A stretch of 64,000 bases of DNA, taken from NCBI GenBank assembly GCA_039583875.1, contig CM077166.1, positions 83,016,564 to 83,080,563 on the forward strand, written 5' to 3'. The notes beneath the pieces were generated by a model. The model was not told where the DNA came from. It saw only the letters and a list, made by a program, of their open reading frames with translations, and did no database searches. This DNA is from Platanthera guangdongensis (lineage: Eukaryota; Streptophyta; Magnoliopsida; Asparagales; Orchidaceae). The position numbers and the translations under genes are program-made. Positions 10,128 through 20,584 of this stretch are shown here, in pieces; within the stretch, counting starts at the first letter, position 1; each line of letters begins with the position of its first letter.

Positions 10128-11740
10128 CTAGAAACATTATATCTATTTCATGTTTGGACATGATTGGATTTTCTTTTATAATTAAGAACAACTGTTGTTC
10201 TATATTTAAGAATGATGTTTGTTATGCTGTAGCCCAATTGTTTAATGGTCTTTATGTTTTGAACTTGGACCATCTGATCTGTAATGTAGAAAATAATAAA
10301 AGACTAAGAACAAATGACTCGAACCCTACATTTCTCTGGCATTGTCGTTTGGGCCATATCAACGAGAAGCGCATATCCAAGCTCCATAGAGATGGACTTT
10401 TGGACTCATTTGATTATGAATCATTTGAGCGATGCGAATCTTGTTTGTTAGGCAAGATGACTAAAGCTCCTTTCAATGGTTATACTGAGAGGGCTGAGAA
10501 TCTCTTGGGTGTTGTACATAGTGATGTATGCAGACCCATGAGTTCCATGGCTAGAGGTGGGTATTTCAACTTTGTTACATTTATTGATGATTTCAGTAGA
10601 TACGGATATGTGTATCTTATGAAGTGCAAATCCGAGGCCTTTGAAAAGTTCAAAGAGTTTAAGAATGAAGTAGAAAACCAGTTGGGTAAAAGGGTTAAAG
10701 AACTCCGATCTGATCGAGGTGGCGAATACCTGAGTCATGAGTTCTGTGATCATCTGAAAGAGTGTGGTATTGTATCACAGCTCACTCCACCTAGAACACC
10801 ACAACATAATGGTGTGTCTGAGAGGAGAAATCGTACTCTGTTAGACATGGTACGTTCGATGATGAGTCATGCAGACTTGCCTGTTTCCTTTTGGGGTTTT
10901 GCTTTAGAGACTGCTGCAATGACATTGAATCGCGCTCCAATGAAAATGGTTCTGAAGACACCATATGAGATATGGACTGGGAAGCATCCTAGTATGTCGT
11001 TCATTAAAATTTGGGGCTGTGAGGCATACATGAGACGTCAAATGCCTGACAAGCTGGAACCCAAATCGGATAAATGTTATCTGGTGGGATATCCTAAGGA
11101 AACAAAAGGGTATTACTTTTACCTACCATCTGAGGGCACAGTGTTTGTCGCAAGGACTGGTGTCTTCTTGGAGAAAGAGTTCTTATCAAGAAAGACTGAA
11201 AAGGTAGAGCTTGAAGAAGTTCAAGAACCACATGTAGTGAATGAACTGGAATTGGATTCTGAGACAGGACTACAAGATGTTGTAGCTAGAGAATCTGCTC
11301 AAGGAACACAAGTCCTACGTAGATCTGGTAGACCGAGGTTTGAGTATGAGAGATATGGATTTCTCGTGTCTCAAATAAGTAATGTGTTGCTTATGGATCA
11401 TGATGATGAACCAGCAACCTACCAAGAGGCTATGAATGGACCAGACTCCGACAAATGGCTTGAGGCTATGAAATCTGAAATGGACTCCATGTATGCAAAC
11501 CAAGTTTGGAACTTGGTGGAACCACCTGAAGGGGTACGACCCATAGGGTGCAAGTGGGTCTTCAAGAAGAAGATCGACATGGATGGGAATGTACAGACAT
11601 TCAAAGGGCGACTGGTGGCTAAGGGTTTCAAGCAAATTCATGGTATTGATTATGATGAGACCTTTTCCCCTGTTGCCATGGTAAAGTCCATAAGGATATT
11701 GCTTGTTGTTGCTGCGTATTATGACTACGAGATCTGGTAG
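10106..11740 (+). pseudogene. Element B integrase and start of RT
   Basis: After the shift near 10125 the frame holds the pre-integrase HHCC zinc finger (WHCRLGHIN ... CESCLLGK), the integrase core with Asp (VHSDVCRP), Asp (RSDRGGEY) and Glu (SERRNRTLLDM), the linker, and RT from YQEAMNGPDSDKWLEAMKSE to DYEIW. The TAG at 11738-11740 sits where relatives have Gln before MDVK (A, D, E: YQMDVK), a C-to-T change. Confidence 0.9.
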
Positions 11741-12988
11741 ATGGATGTCAAAACGGCTTTCCTTAATGGAAACCTCCTTGAGGAAGTGTATATGACACAA
11801 CCCGAGGGTTTTGTATCCCCAGATGAAGCCACTAAAATATGCAAGCTGAATAAGTCCATCTATGGACTGAAACAGGCCTCTCGAAGTTGGAATCTTCGTT
11901 TTGATGAGAAAATCAAAGTGTTTGGTTTCATCAAGAATGAAGATGAGCCTTGTGTTTACAAGCGAATCAGTGGGAGCATTGTTGTCTTCCTGATATTGTA
12001 TGTAGATGACATACTGTTGATTGAGAATGACATTCCTACCCTGAAAGTTGTTAAGAACAACCTAGGGAACTGCTTTTCAATGAAGGATTTCGGTGAAGCG
12101 ACTTATATACTCGGTATTAAGATCTATAGAGATAGATCGAAGAAGTTGTTAGGTTTGACCCAGAGTGCGTACATCGAAAAGGTGTTGAAGCGGTTCAACA
12201 TGCTTGAGTCCAAGAAAGGATTTTTGCCCATGTCTCATGGTGTGAATCTCTCTAAGGACCAGTGTCCAAAGTCTTGTGAAGATAAGGACCGCATGAAGTT
12301 GATTCCATATGCTTCGGCAATTGGATCAATCATGTACGCGATGTTATGTACTCGACCCAACGTCTCCTTTGCTTTGAGCATGACTAGCAGGTATCAGTCA
12401 GACCCCGGTGAGTGTCACTGGATTGCAGTCAAGAATGTCCTGAAGTACTTGAGAAGGACTAAGGATGTGTTCTTGGTGTATGGTGGAGAGGAAGAGCTCA
12501 TTGTAAGTGGTTACACGGATGCTAGCTTCCAAACTGATAGAGACGACTCCAAGTCTCAGTCAGGTTTTGTGTTTTGCCTAAATGGAGGAGCTGTGAGCTG
12601 GAAGAGTTCCAAGCAAGAGACAGTTGCTGATTCTACAACAGAGGCCGAGTATATTGCCACAGCTAATGCGGCGAAGGAGGCTGTATGGATTAGGAAATTC
12701 ATCGGCGAGCTTGATGTAGTTCCTAGCATTGTTGGTCCCGTAGTTCTCTACTGTGATAACAATGGTGCAATTGCACAATCTAAGGAACCTAGATCCCATC
12801 AGCGCTCCAAGCACATACTTCGGCGGTTTCATCTTATTCGTGAGATTGTCGAACGAGGAGATGTGAACATTTGCAGAGTGCCGACTGAGGAGAATATTGC
12901 GGATCCACTGACAAAGCCTCTCGCGCAGAGAAAGCATGATTGTCATACTAGATCGATGGGTATACGATACCTAAATGATCAACTCTAG
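11741..12988 (+). pseudogene. Element B RT (catalytic part) and RNase H
   Basis: Same frame after the stop. MDVKTAFLNG, IYGLKQASRSW and the catalytic YVDDILLI at about 11999 are intact; then the RNase H domain (SGYTDASFQ, STTEAEYIA, YCDNNGAIA) and the ADPLTKPL tail, ending RYLNDQL. Apart from the upstream lesions this part looks functional. It is not an independent gene. Confidence 0.92.
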
Positions 12989-13944
12989 TGAGAATCTTGT
13001 GGATTTAATGTAAACATGTATTTTGTTGGCCATTTGTTCATATGATGAACAGTGTACCTAATTTTTCTCTTATAATTAATGACAAGTTCTTTTATTATGA
13101 GTTTTTCTATATGATAGTTAAATGTTAACATAATAGATACACTTAGAATGTTCGCTTCCATGGGACATCAAGTACGTGACTTGAATGTGAGAGCCTATGA
13201 TTTATTTGAAGCTTCATTCTTAAAAGGTCCCTGGTCGAGTATCATCATAGAAGCTAAGGGTGATGATGGTACATGAAGGCTAGCACGTGCGTTGACTAAT
13301 GACCGGTTCTCACAGGTCATGATATTGTGATATTAAGTCATCACGTGGGTACTTGTTAGTGAATAGGTTGTACTGGACAGACCCAACCTGAGACTACTCT
13401 GTGGAATGTCATCCAATCGTGTCACGAGTAGGTCTCAATTGATAATGGTGTTGTGGTCCTTTGACCTAAAGTCACATCATTCATCAAGTGAGGAAGAGCG
13501 TGCTTTGATGCCATCTAAACTCTTCCTTGAGAAAGGTTGATGATAAGGGTGGTTGTTGGGCATGTTACGAATCATTTGGGTGTTTGTGTGTGAGCAGATA
13601 TGGGATTTGTCCTCCTGTATGATAGGAGTTGCATCCATGGGCCCCTTGATGGAACTGGACTGAGAAATGCATGACCATGCTTGGTTGAGTCAATATGTGA
13701 TATTGGACTCACCATTCTCTGGAAGTCTGTCCTGGATCAAGAAACTTGGATTGAGCTATTATGAGGGTGACACGGTCCATGCCTCTAGTTCTTTCCGGAT
13801 GTAAGGGACAAAGGGACAAAGACAACGCTGATACATTGGTCATAAAGGCTTATGAGTTATAAACTCTTATTGCTTGGGGAGCAATGATGCATTGCTAGAT
13901 GCCGCTCATTGTTTGTGAGGTTTTTGGTTTGATACTTTCAAGAT
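12989..13944 (+). other. Element B 3' untranslated region
   Basis: About 950 bases with no ORF worth calling and no array. It ends at the purine tract. Confidence 0.65.
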
Positions 13945-13956
13945 CAAGTGGGAGAC
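13945..13956 (+). other. Element B polypurine tract
   Basis: CAAGTGGGAGAC directly before the TGTTGGAG LTR start; the usual copia plus-strand primer site. Confidence 0.85.
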
Positions 13957-15090
13957 TGTTGGAGTTACGATGGTGATCTAGAAGTGGTCAAACATGTAAT
14001 CTCACTGCCAACCCGATATGAGCCTGCAGGGTCGCACATAAGAGATGTGGAGAAGTTGGATGATTGACTGTGTTGGTAAAGGTTACCAATCACCGACCTG
14101 AATGGGGTTATGGGCAAAGTGTTGCCTTAAATGATCGTTGGGTTGGGCAAATATTGCCTTGAAGGATTGGTAAGAATAGTCGACCGAGGGTCGACGATAG
14201 TTGACCGAAGATCGTCGGTCGACAATCGTCGACCGCGGGTCGACGTGTATCGTCGACCGCGGGTCGACGTGTATCGTCGACCACGGGTCGATGAGTATTG
14301 TCGACACACGTTCGACGTGAATCGTCGAGTATTGTACTCTGATTCTCGCCGACTGATTCTCATCGATCCTAGGTGATTCTTGCCGATCCTAGGTGATTCT
14401 CGCCGACTGATTCTCGTCGATCCTAGGTGATTCTCGCCGATCCTAGGTGATTCTCGCCGATTGATTCTCACCGAATCTGCTAGGTGATTCTCGCCGATTC
14501 TGGAACCCTAATTTTCTGGGTGGTCTGCGGATAGCGATATTCCTAAGTCTGTTTATGCATTTGGTATAAATAGATACTTAGGGTTTTCGGGAATCTAGTT
14601 TTTAGCTGATCGAATCGACAGAAGTGTTCCGCCGTTCCTCGCTCGTTCCGTCGATCCCGAATCCCCCCGCTGACGGAAGTGTTCTGCCGTCGCCGTGCTC
14701 GCTCCGTCGACCTCCTCCTCTCCGGCGATTGTCGCTGGTGTTGGTATCCCTGGCGCGGACCTAGCAGTCCGTGGAAAAGCAAGGTGCGGTCATTCTCCTT
14801 CCCGATTATCCGTGCGACGGAAAAGGTCGGTGTTCTCCCGCTCGTGTGGATTTCTACAGAGACGTGGACATCATTCCATGTAGAACTCGCCACCAGTAAG
14901 AACACGAATCTTGGAGCATCTCCATTGAGTTGTGACTCAACGCCATCGAGGTAATTTTTGCCTAGTTGTATGTTAACTTCTTGATTCAACTACCATGGCC
15001 CGATCCCATCTCTTTTGGGTTTTTCTTGATGTTTTTATTCTTCCGCTGCGTGCACAAGTGTTGTGCCATCCTCATAGAGAAAACCCAACA
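13957..15090 (+). repeat. Element B 3' LTR
   Basis: TGTTGGAG...CCCAACA. Matches the 5' LTR closely; length differs through array-unit gains and losses and a short replacement near 14518-14540. TATA box at 14565-14573. Confidence 0.94.
14178..14495. repeat. Element B 3' LTR word arrays
   Basis: Same two-part array as at 7155-7465. It has an extra 24-base unit around CGACCGCGGGTCGACG and one 20-base GATTCTCG unit fewer. Predicted ORFs on both strands here come from the repeat. Confidence 0.9.
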
Positions 15091-15095
15091 AATCA
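15091..15095. repeat. Target-site duplication of element B (AATCA), right
   Basis: AATCA directly after the LTR end CCCAACA, matching 6922-6926. Confidence 0.95.
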
Positions 15096-15429
15096 TTCAG
15101 AAATTATTGACATAGACTAAGGATAGAAGGAATAAATGCTAAGTCTGGAATCGTCGAACTGATGATAGAATTCATCGAGCTAATAACTATGTTCGTCGAT
15201 TGGAGTTCAGTAACTATTCTGGACTTAGAATATTCACAGTTGTATCTGAGAAGAAAGTTAAAGTCTCCAGAATTCATCGACCTAAGATTTGATTTCGTCG
15301 AGCTGAGTTTCTGGAGTTTTCAAATATTCTGTGTGTCGACACAATTACTCCTGGTGTCGACACACGTGGTGTCGACTAATATCCTGTGTGTCGACACAAG
15401 TCTTCTGTGTGGTGTCTACACAAACTTTC
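15096..15429 (-). repeat. Element D 3' LTR, piece 2
   Basis: Matches the 5' LTR of D at about 38588-38920. Carries TTCGTCGA/TCGACGAA and GTGTCGACAC words. Its last five bases, CTTTC (15425-15429), are the target duplication of C. Confidence 0.92.
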
Positions 15430-16173
15430 TGAAAGACAATAGTTGCCAACCTAAATCACCTAGAGGGGGGTGAATAGGTGAGTTGTGCGTCTTTTTGTGG
15501 AATAAAAAAATCTCAACCAAAGCACAGAACTATTTACCAAACAAGCAAACACAGACGAGGCAAGATTTATAGTGGTTCCCCAACCTTGGGTACATCCACT
15601 TTCCCTCACTGATCTAGCAATATACTAGACTCGGCTACTCCACTATCTCGCATTGGAAAATAATCCTACCCTCGGAACAAGGTTCCTACAAACTCGATCC
15701 ACAAACTGATCTACACTGGGAAGACAAAACTTCCTACAATCTCCGCGTTGAACACTCCTACACTCGGAGAAATCTTCTCCTAGAATAATAAAATACAGAA
15801 GTACATAAATACAAACAGTTAATATCTGGTTCAGATCTGCAACAGAAAATCAGAAAATCCTTCTTCTAGGCGTGCGGCTTTATCAAAATATTGAAGAAGA
15901 ATTTCGGCAAGATCAGATCTGGAACTTATCGACTTTACACGATTGAAGTAGTAGATGAATCGTTGAGCGGAGATCTCGATCTGTAGAGTCTTCTTAATCT
16001 GAATCCTCTGAAAAGAAGAAACCCTAGCCGGTCGGAATTTAGCGATGGCAGCGGCGGCGAGTTTCTGGTTCTTGTAGAGAGAGAGAGGAGACAGAATTCT
16101 TTTGGAAAGAGACGGCTACAAAACTTAGAGTAGTTTTCTTCTTGAAAACTTAGGGTTTGTCAGTTTGACAAGA

Positions 16174-16182
16174 CCTTTTATA
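16174..16182 (-). promoter_or_regulatory. Element C 3' LTR TATA box
   Basis: TATAAAAGG on -, about 130 bases downstream of the ACTCGAGT array; the same box is at 26930-26938 in the 5' LTR. Confidence 0.75.
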
Positions 16183-16309
16183 GGAGACAAGAAGATTAGA
16201 CTTAGATGATTCAGAAAGAGAAAGACACATGGACCAATCACGTCAGAGTTTAAGAATAAGACCGTTAGGTCTGGACTTAAGGAATTTCTGAAAATAGTCA
16301 AAGTAAGTT

Positions 16310-17112
16310 ACTCGAGTCAAGCAGAACTACTCGACTATATGTAACACTACTCGAGTAGGTAGAAGGGACTACTCGAGCACATGAGAAAAAGTACTCGGGA
16401 GATAAAGAAATCATTACTCGAGTACATGGAGTCAACTACTCGAGTAAATAAGAATGAGAGGGACTCAGTTACTCGAGTAACAAAAATGACTTACTCGAGT
16501 ACTTATGTACTTACACGAGAGGTGGAGTACATTACTCGAGTTCAAGAAGTACTACTCGAGTATATAAAAATGAACTACTCGAGTATATCAGAAACTTACT
16601 CGAGACAAACACTTGGAAAAATTCTGGAGCAGGAAAAATTGAACTACTCGAGTATGTAACATAGGCTACTTGAGACAGAATGATCTACTCGAGTATATAA
16701 CATGAACTACTCGAGTAAATCACTTAGTGAAATTTTCTGGAATAGAATTCTGGATTACACGAGTAAAAGCATTTGACTACTCTAGTAGTAGATGAACTAC
16801 TCGAGTATATAAGTTAGACTACTCAAGTAACTAGAAACTACACGAGAGTCAGAATACCATTAACTCGAGATAGAAGATAGAACTACTCGAGTATATATAA
16901 TACTACTCGAGTATTTCACTTAGACAAATTTTGAGTAGAGAGAATCTGGAAACTCGAGAGATAAGAGGAAATTACTCGAGTATATATGATGAATTACTCG
17001 AGAACCATAATTGGACTACTCGAGTACATCTTAACTACTCGAGTAAGTGAATTACTACTCGAGTATAGACTCAGTAACTTACTCGAGTAAATGAGAAGGT
17101 ACTCGAGTACTT
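16310..17112. repeat. Element C 3' LTR: ACTCGAGTA palindrome array
   Basis: I count about 26 exact CTCGAG hexamers between 16311 and 17107, mostly as CTACTCGAGTA, 15-50 bases apart with unrelated sequence between. Degraded copies (TACACGAGT, ACTTGAGA, ACTCAAGTA) lie among them. Spacing is not regular and the spacers are AT-rich. Confidence 0.95.
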
Positions 17113-17433
17113 TACTTAGGAAAAAAATTTCTGACAGATTTTCTTCTTCTAAGGGAAATCAACATCAAGTCTTTTCTCATAGTCCTAGAGCTTGAATATG
17201 AAGTGTATCTCAATAGAGAGGCTACACATGAGTCAATACTTTGGAACACACAATGAGAGATTACATTATATGGTCCTGTGTTTGGTGACCAATTATAGAC
17301 TGACATTGGTCTACACTTCCCATTAGAATCCTACAAATACATAACTCAAACCAAGCATCAAATACAACTTAATTCATCTTAGTTCAAGGGTAACTTCATC
17401 AAATCTGGGTTAGTGTGGATACAATACCTAACA

Positions 17434-17447
17434 ATCTCCCCCTATTT
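17434..17447 (-). other. Element C polypurine tract
   Basis: AAATAGGGGGAGAT on -, directly before the 3' LTR. The same 14 bases occur in D (28694) and E (45895). Confidence 0.9.
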
Positions 17448-17744
17448 GTAGAAGTCAGAACCCTTTACAGTAAGGTGAATTATAGACATAAAAAGAATGC
17501 TAAGTAATCAAGTAGTGTAAGCAAACAAGGAACTATGAAAAAGATAATAAGATCAAAAACTTTGAATTATATAAATATGATTATCCAAAAATATCATAAA
17601 CAACTAAAATCCATTTTCATAGCTCATGAGTCTATTGGGCTAGCTCTGATGATGTTGCTTGTCTTGTTTCTCTTGATGTCTTCTCTGATAGCTGTAGGGT
17701 TTAGAATAATATTTGGGTGGTCTGGGAGGAGCAGTTGGAATATT

Positions 17745-19984
17745 TCATCCATATTCCCTGTCATAGATTCTCCTTTTGGACATGGACTTCTCATACAACT
17801 CCCATTCATGGGAACTGTAGTGAATGTTTTTGCTTTCATGGAAGTCCAGAACTAACTTGAGAGTTTCCAGGATGAGAGACTTTGAAGTAGGAGACCAGAC
17901 TTCAGCATGTTCAGGAGCTTTAGCAGGAACAGACTTGCTAGCAGAAGGACCTTCACCATATTTCCTTTTCTTCTTGTAAGTCAGTATCTCAGGAGGGGCT
18001 TTGAGAAAGATATCGGCAGGATCATCTTCCCAATCCTGAGCATAAGAATCTGGAGGAGCAACAGAATCACAAGGCCTTGGAGAGAATGTGGTTTGCAGAG
18101 GAGGAGCAGTTGCAGGAGCATCAGCACCAGCTAGTGGATTTAGGTGATAAGGAATAATGTTAGGATCAATAACAAATTCTGGTATAATCTGGTTGTGCAT
18201 CCAAACAGCAGTATCATAAGTGTGGAATTTAACACTCTGTATCTGAGTTAGAACATCATCATGAATCTCTTTAACTTTGGCTTCCCATACTTTTTTTTGG
18301 ATGGCATCAGATTGTTCTAAATATTCTTTTACCAACTTCTCCCCCTTTTTGACTTCAACAGATAGCAGAGAGATGCCATCATCTTTGAAAAGTCCAACTT
18401 CCTCACAAATCTTAATCTTATTTGTTTCAGCCCTTTTGTCCAGTTCCATTTGATTGTTGGCAAGAGTCAGGCCGTGCTCCATAACCTGTCCAACACTGGT
18501 GATGGTGTGATCTAAAGCTTTGCCACCAATCTGGAAGAGATGTTTGAGCTGATCAGTGTTGTGCTGGATCTCAGCAAATCATCTACTCATCTCAGTTTCT
18601 AGAGCAGTAAGTTTATCTATGACAGTCTTGATACAAGTATCAAAGTATGTTTTCTGGTTTTGAATAAGAAGTACAATCTGATTCATCAAGTCTGTGGAAG
18701 TAGGAGCTGGAGCAGCAGGAGAAGTAGAAGTGGATGGAGCAGAGGGAATGGGAGGAGCCACCCATGGAGCAATTTCAGAGAGAGTGACTGAGCTCTAGTA
18801 GTGGGTATCATGGCATCCTCTTCATTCATAATCTGAGGGATAGTAAAATCTAAATTTCTGAGAGGAGCTTCAGCTGGCTCAGGTGAGGGCTCATCAGAAA
18901 TGAGAATTGTTCCTTGCTGTTCTATGGGGGCATCAGGAGATTTTGCTGGTGTCCTTGCTGGAGAATTGTCTGTAGAATGTCCAGGAGTTGGGTCCTTGTG
19001 AATTTCAGTGGATGGAGCTTGAGGAGATTGAGGAGGAGGAGGTACATCTGTAGTTAACTCTTCTATCATTTCATTTATAGCAGCATCAGTAGAATGGAGT
19101 GCATCTTGAACCTGTTGATCTGAGAGGAAATCTTCTGGAGTGACTGGAGGAGGAGTAGGTGGCCTGGCCTGAACAGTAGGAGCAGGATCCCCCTCAATAG
19201 GTGCACCAGAGGAGCTGGAGACCTGAGATGGAGAAGAAGATGGGGTCCTATCCTCTGTGTCTGCAACTTCAGTAATTTTGGCAGCTTGAGAGGGATTTTG
19301 CAACTTCAACTCCCATCTCTGGATGGAGGATATGGAGACCTTCTTCATGTGGTGAATGATACTTCCTTTGGAGAGACTGAAAATCTCTGGATTGAGCTCA
19401 TGGAAAAGCAGGGAAATTATCCTTGCATAGTTTGGGGACTGTATACTCTCCTTAATCTTAGTTAGAATTAACAAGCCAAACAGAAATGCTTTTCTACAGA
19501 CTATAGCTTGCATCAATTCAAAGAAATAAAGGGGTATGACACTGATGGAGTTGGTTTTGCATAGAAGAATCTTACCAATAACATCAACCAGGAATTTCCC
19601 TTCATCATGCATATCAGACCTATTGATGTGTCTAGCATCAGCAGAAAGTCCACATAATGAACAGGTTCTGGAATAGTCTTCATCACTCAGAAAATCGTCT
19701 ACATCTAGAGCTGGCAGTCAGAGAAGTCGAGAGACCGATGTTGCAGTGAGTTTAATGGTGATACCTTTGACTGAAGACTTCAAGACTGTTGCATGGTGCT
19801 TGACTTTGACATTGCTAAAAAACTCTGCAACTTCGGGGAAGAGGATACGACATGGTTCTTGGAGAACAAATGTTAAGCCGGCGTTGTCGAGCAAAATCAG
19901 AAGATTATGGAAATCAGCGGATAGGTCTGCAATCCCTGCGACAACTAATTCCGAACCAACACCAATCTTAGATGAGGTGGCCAT
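17745..19984 (-). pseudogene. Element C ORF3 (third ORF of SIRE-like copia)
   Basis: Starts at the ATG 19984 (MATSSKIGVGSELV). Residues ~50-90 (EFFSNVKV ... SSVKGITIKLTATSVSRLL) match the pattern of the 'putative plant transposon protein' domain; a stop follows at 19718 and the frame continues with FLVDVIGKILL. The middle is rich in Pro, Ser, Thr and Glu (about 19270-18800). A frame change lies near 18690-18760, and the C-terminal part (18482-17745) looks coiled-coil (EVKKGEKLVKEYLEQSDAI). I see no clear signal peptide or membrane anchor. By position it matches the env-like ORF of SIRE elements; its role is unknown. Confidence 0.75.
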
Positions 19985-20160
19985 GATTCAGAAGTCGTGG
20001 GGATGGCGAAACCCTAGAGAATGTCGACGGGGAGACGGGAAGAGGCGCGACTCTACAACTAAAGGAGGATGGTGAAGAGGCAGCCGGGTACTCGAGAGAC
20101 GGAAAAGATTTCATATAGATGGAATTTCCTGATTTTCTTATTTATATAACCCTAGGTTTA
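19985..20160 (-). promoter_or_regulatory. Element C: likely internal promoter and leader of ORF3
   Basis: On -, TATATAAATAAG at 20137-20148 is a strong TATA box about 155 bases before the ORF3 ATG. It is followed by a CT-rich leader (CCGTCTCTCGAG, CCTCTTCCCGTCTCC) and TCTAGGGTTTCGCC, a motif common in plant 5' UTRs. An ACTCGAGT array lies just upstream, as in the LTR. Confidence 0.6.
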
Positions 20161-20555
20161 GGTCTAATTATTTGAAAATTAAAGCTGAAGTAAACCATAG
20201 AATAGGCGGCATAAGCCTTTGGTTTGCGCATAAGAAAATTTTAATAAGAGATGATTCTGGATATACATGAGTGAGGAGAATATCTCGAGTAGATAAGTCC
20301 GCGGTACTGGGGTAGGAATACAGAAGTACTCGAGTAGATGTATGGAAGTACTCGAGTAGGTCAATGAGGTACTCGAGTAAGTGAAGTTGACTACTCGAGT
20401 ATGTCAGTTTGCTACTCGAGTAGGTCAAGTCGACTACTCGAGTATAGTATTCCACTACTCGAGTAGGTCAAGTCAAGTACTCGAGTATGTCATTCTACTA
20501 CTCGAGTAGGTCATATACTTACTCAAGTATGCTGTTACTTACCCGAGTCAAATAC
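20080..20555. repeat. Element C: ACTCGAGTA array between pol and ORF3
   Basis: About ten CTACTCGAGTA words from 20340 to 20515, plus looser copies at 20090, 20283, 20333 and 20530. Same word as the LTR array of this element and unlike the words of D or E. Confidence 0.92.
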
Positions 20556-20584
20556 TTGAACTTTTGGAAAAATCCAACTTTTGA

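Larger units (their letters stand above)
6927..15090 (+). mobile_element. Element B: complete copia retrotransposon, 8.16 kb
   Basis: Two LTRs (6927-8048, 13957-15090), PBS at 8050, purine tract before 13957, gag, protease, integrase, RT and RNase H in copia order, all on +. The 5-bp duplication AATCA is perfect. Only three coding lesions were found (stop at 9834-9836, 1-nt loss near 10125, stop at 11738-11740), so it is the best-preserved element here. It lies in the 3' LTR of D and is therefore younger than D. It has no third ORF and belongs to a different copia lineage from A, C, D and E. Confidence 0.95.
15430..17433 (-). repeat. Element C 3' LTR
   Basis: On - it runs TGTTAGGTATTGTATCC to ATTGTCTTTCA. 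2004 bases against 1997 in the 5' LTR. It holds the ACTCGAGT array in U3, a TATA box at 16174-16182, and the U5-end motif CACCTAGAGGGGGGTGAATAGG. Confidence 0.95.

Noticed and set aside
16310..17112. CRISPR-like look (short palindromic repeats with unlike spacers)
   Set aside because: Spacing is irregular, the repeats are only ~10 bases, and the array lies in the U3 of a plant retrotransposon LTR and is duplicated in its partner LTR.
17535..17855. 106-aa ORF on + near the end of C
   Set aside because: Antisense to the end of ORF3 and the tail before the purine tract of C.
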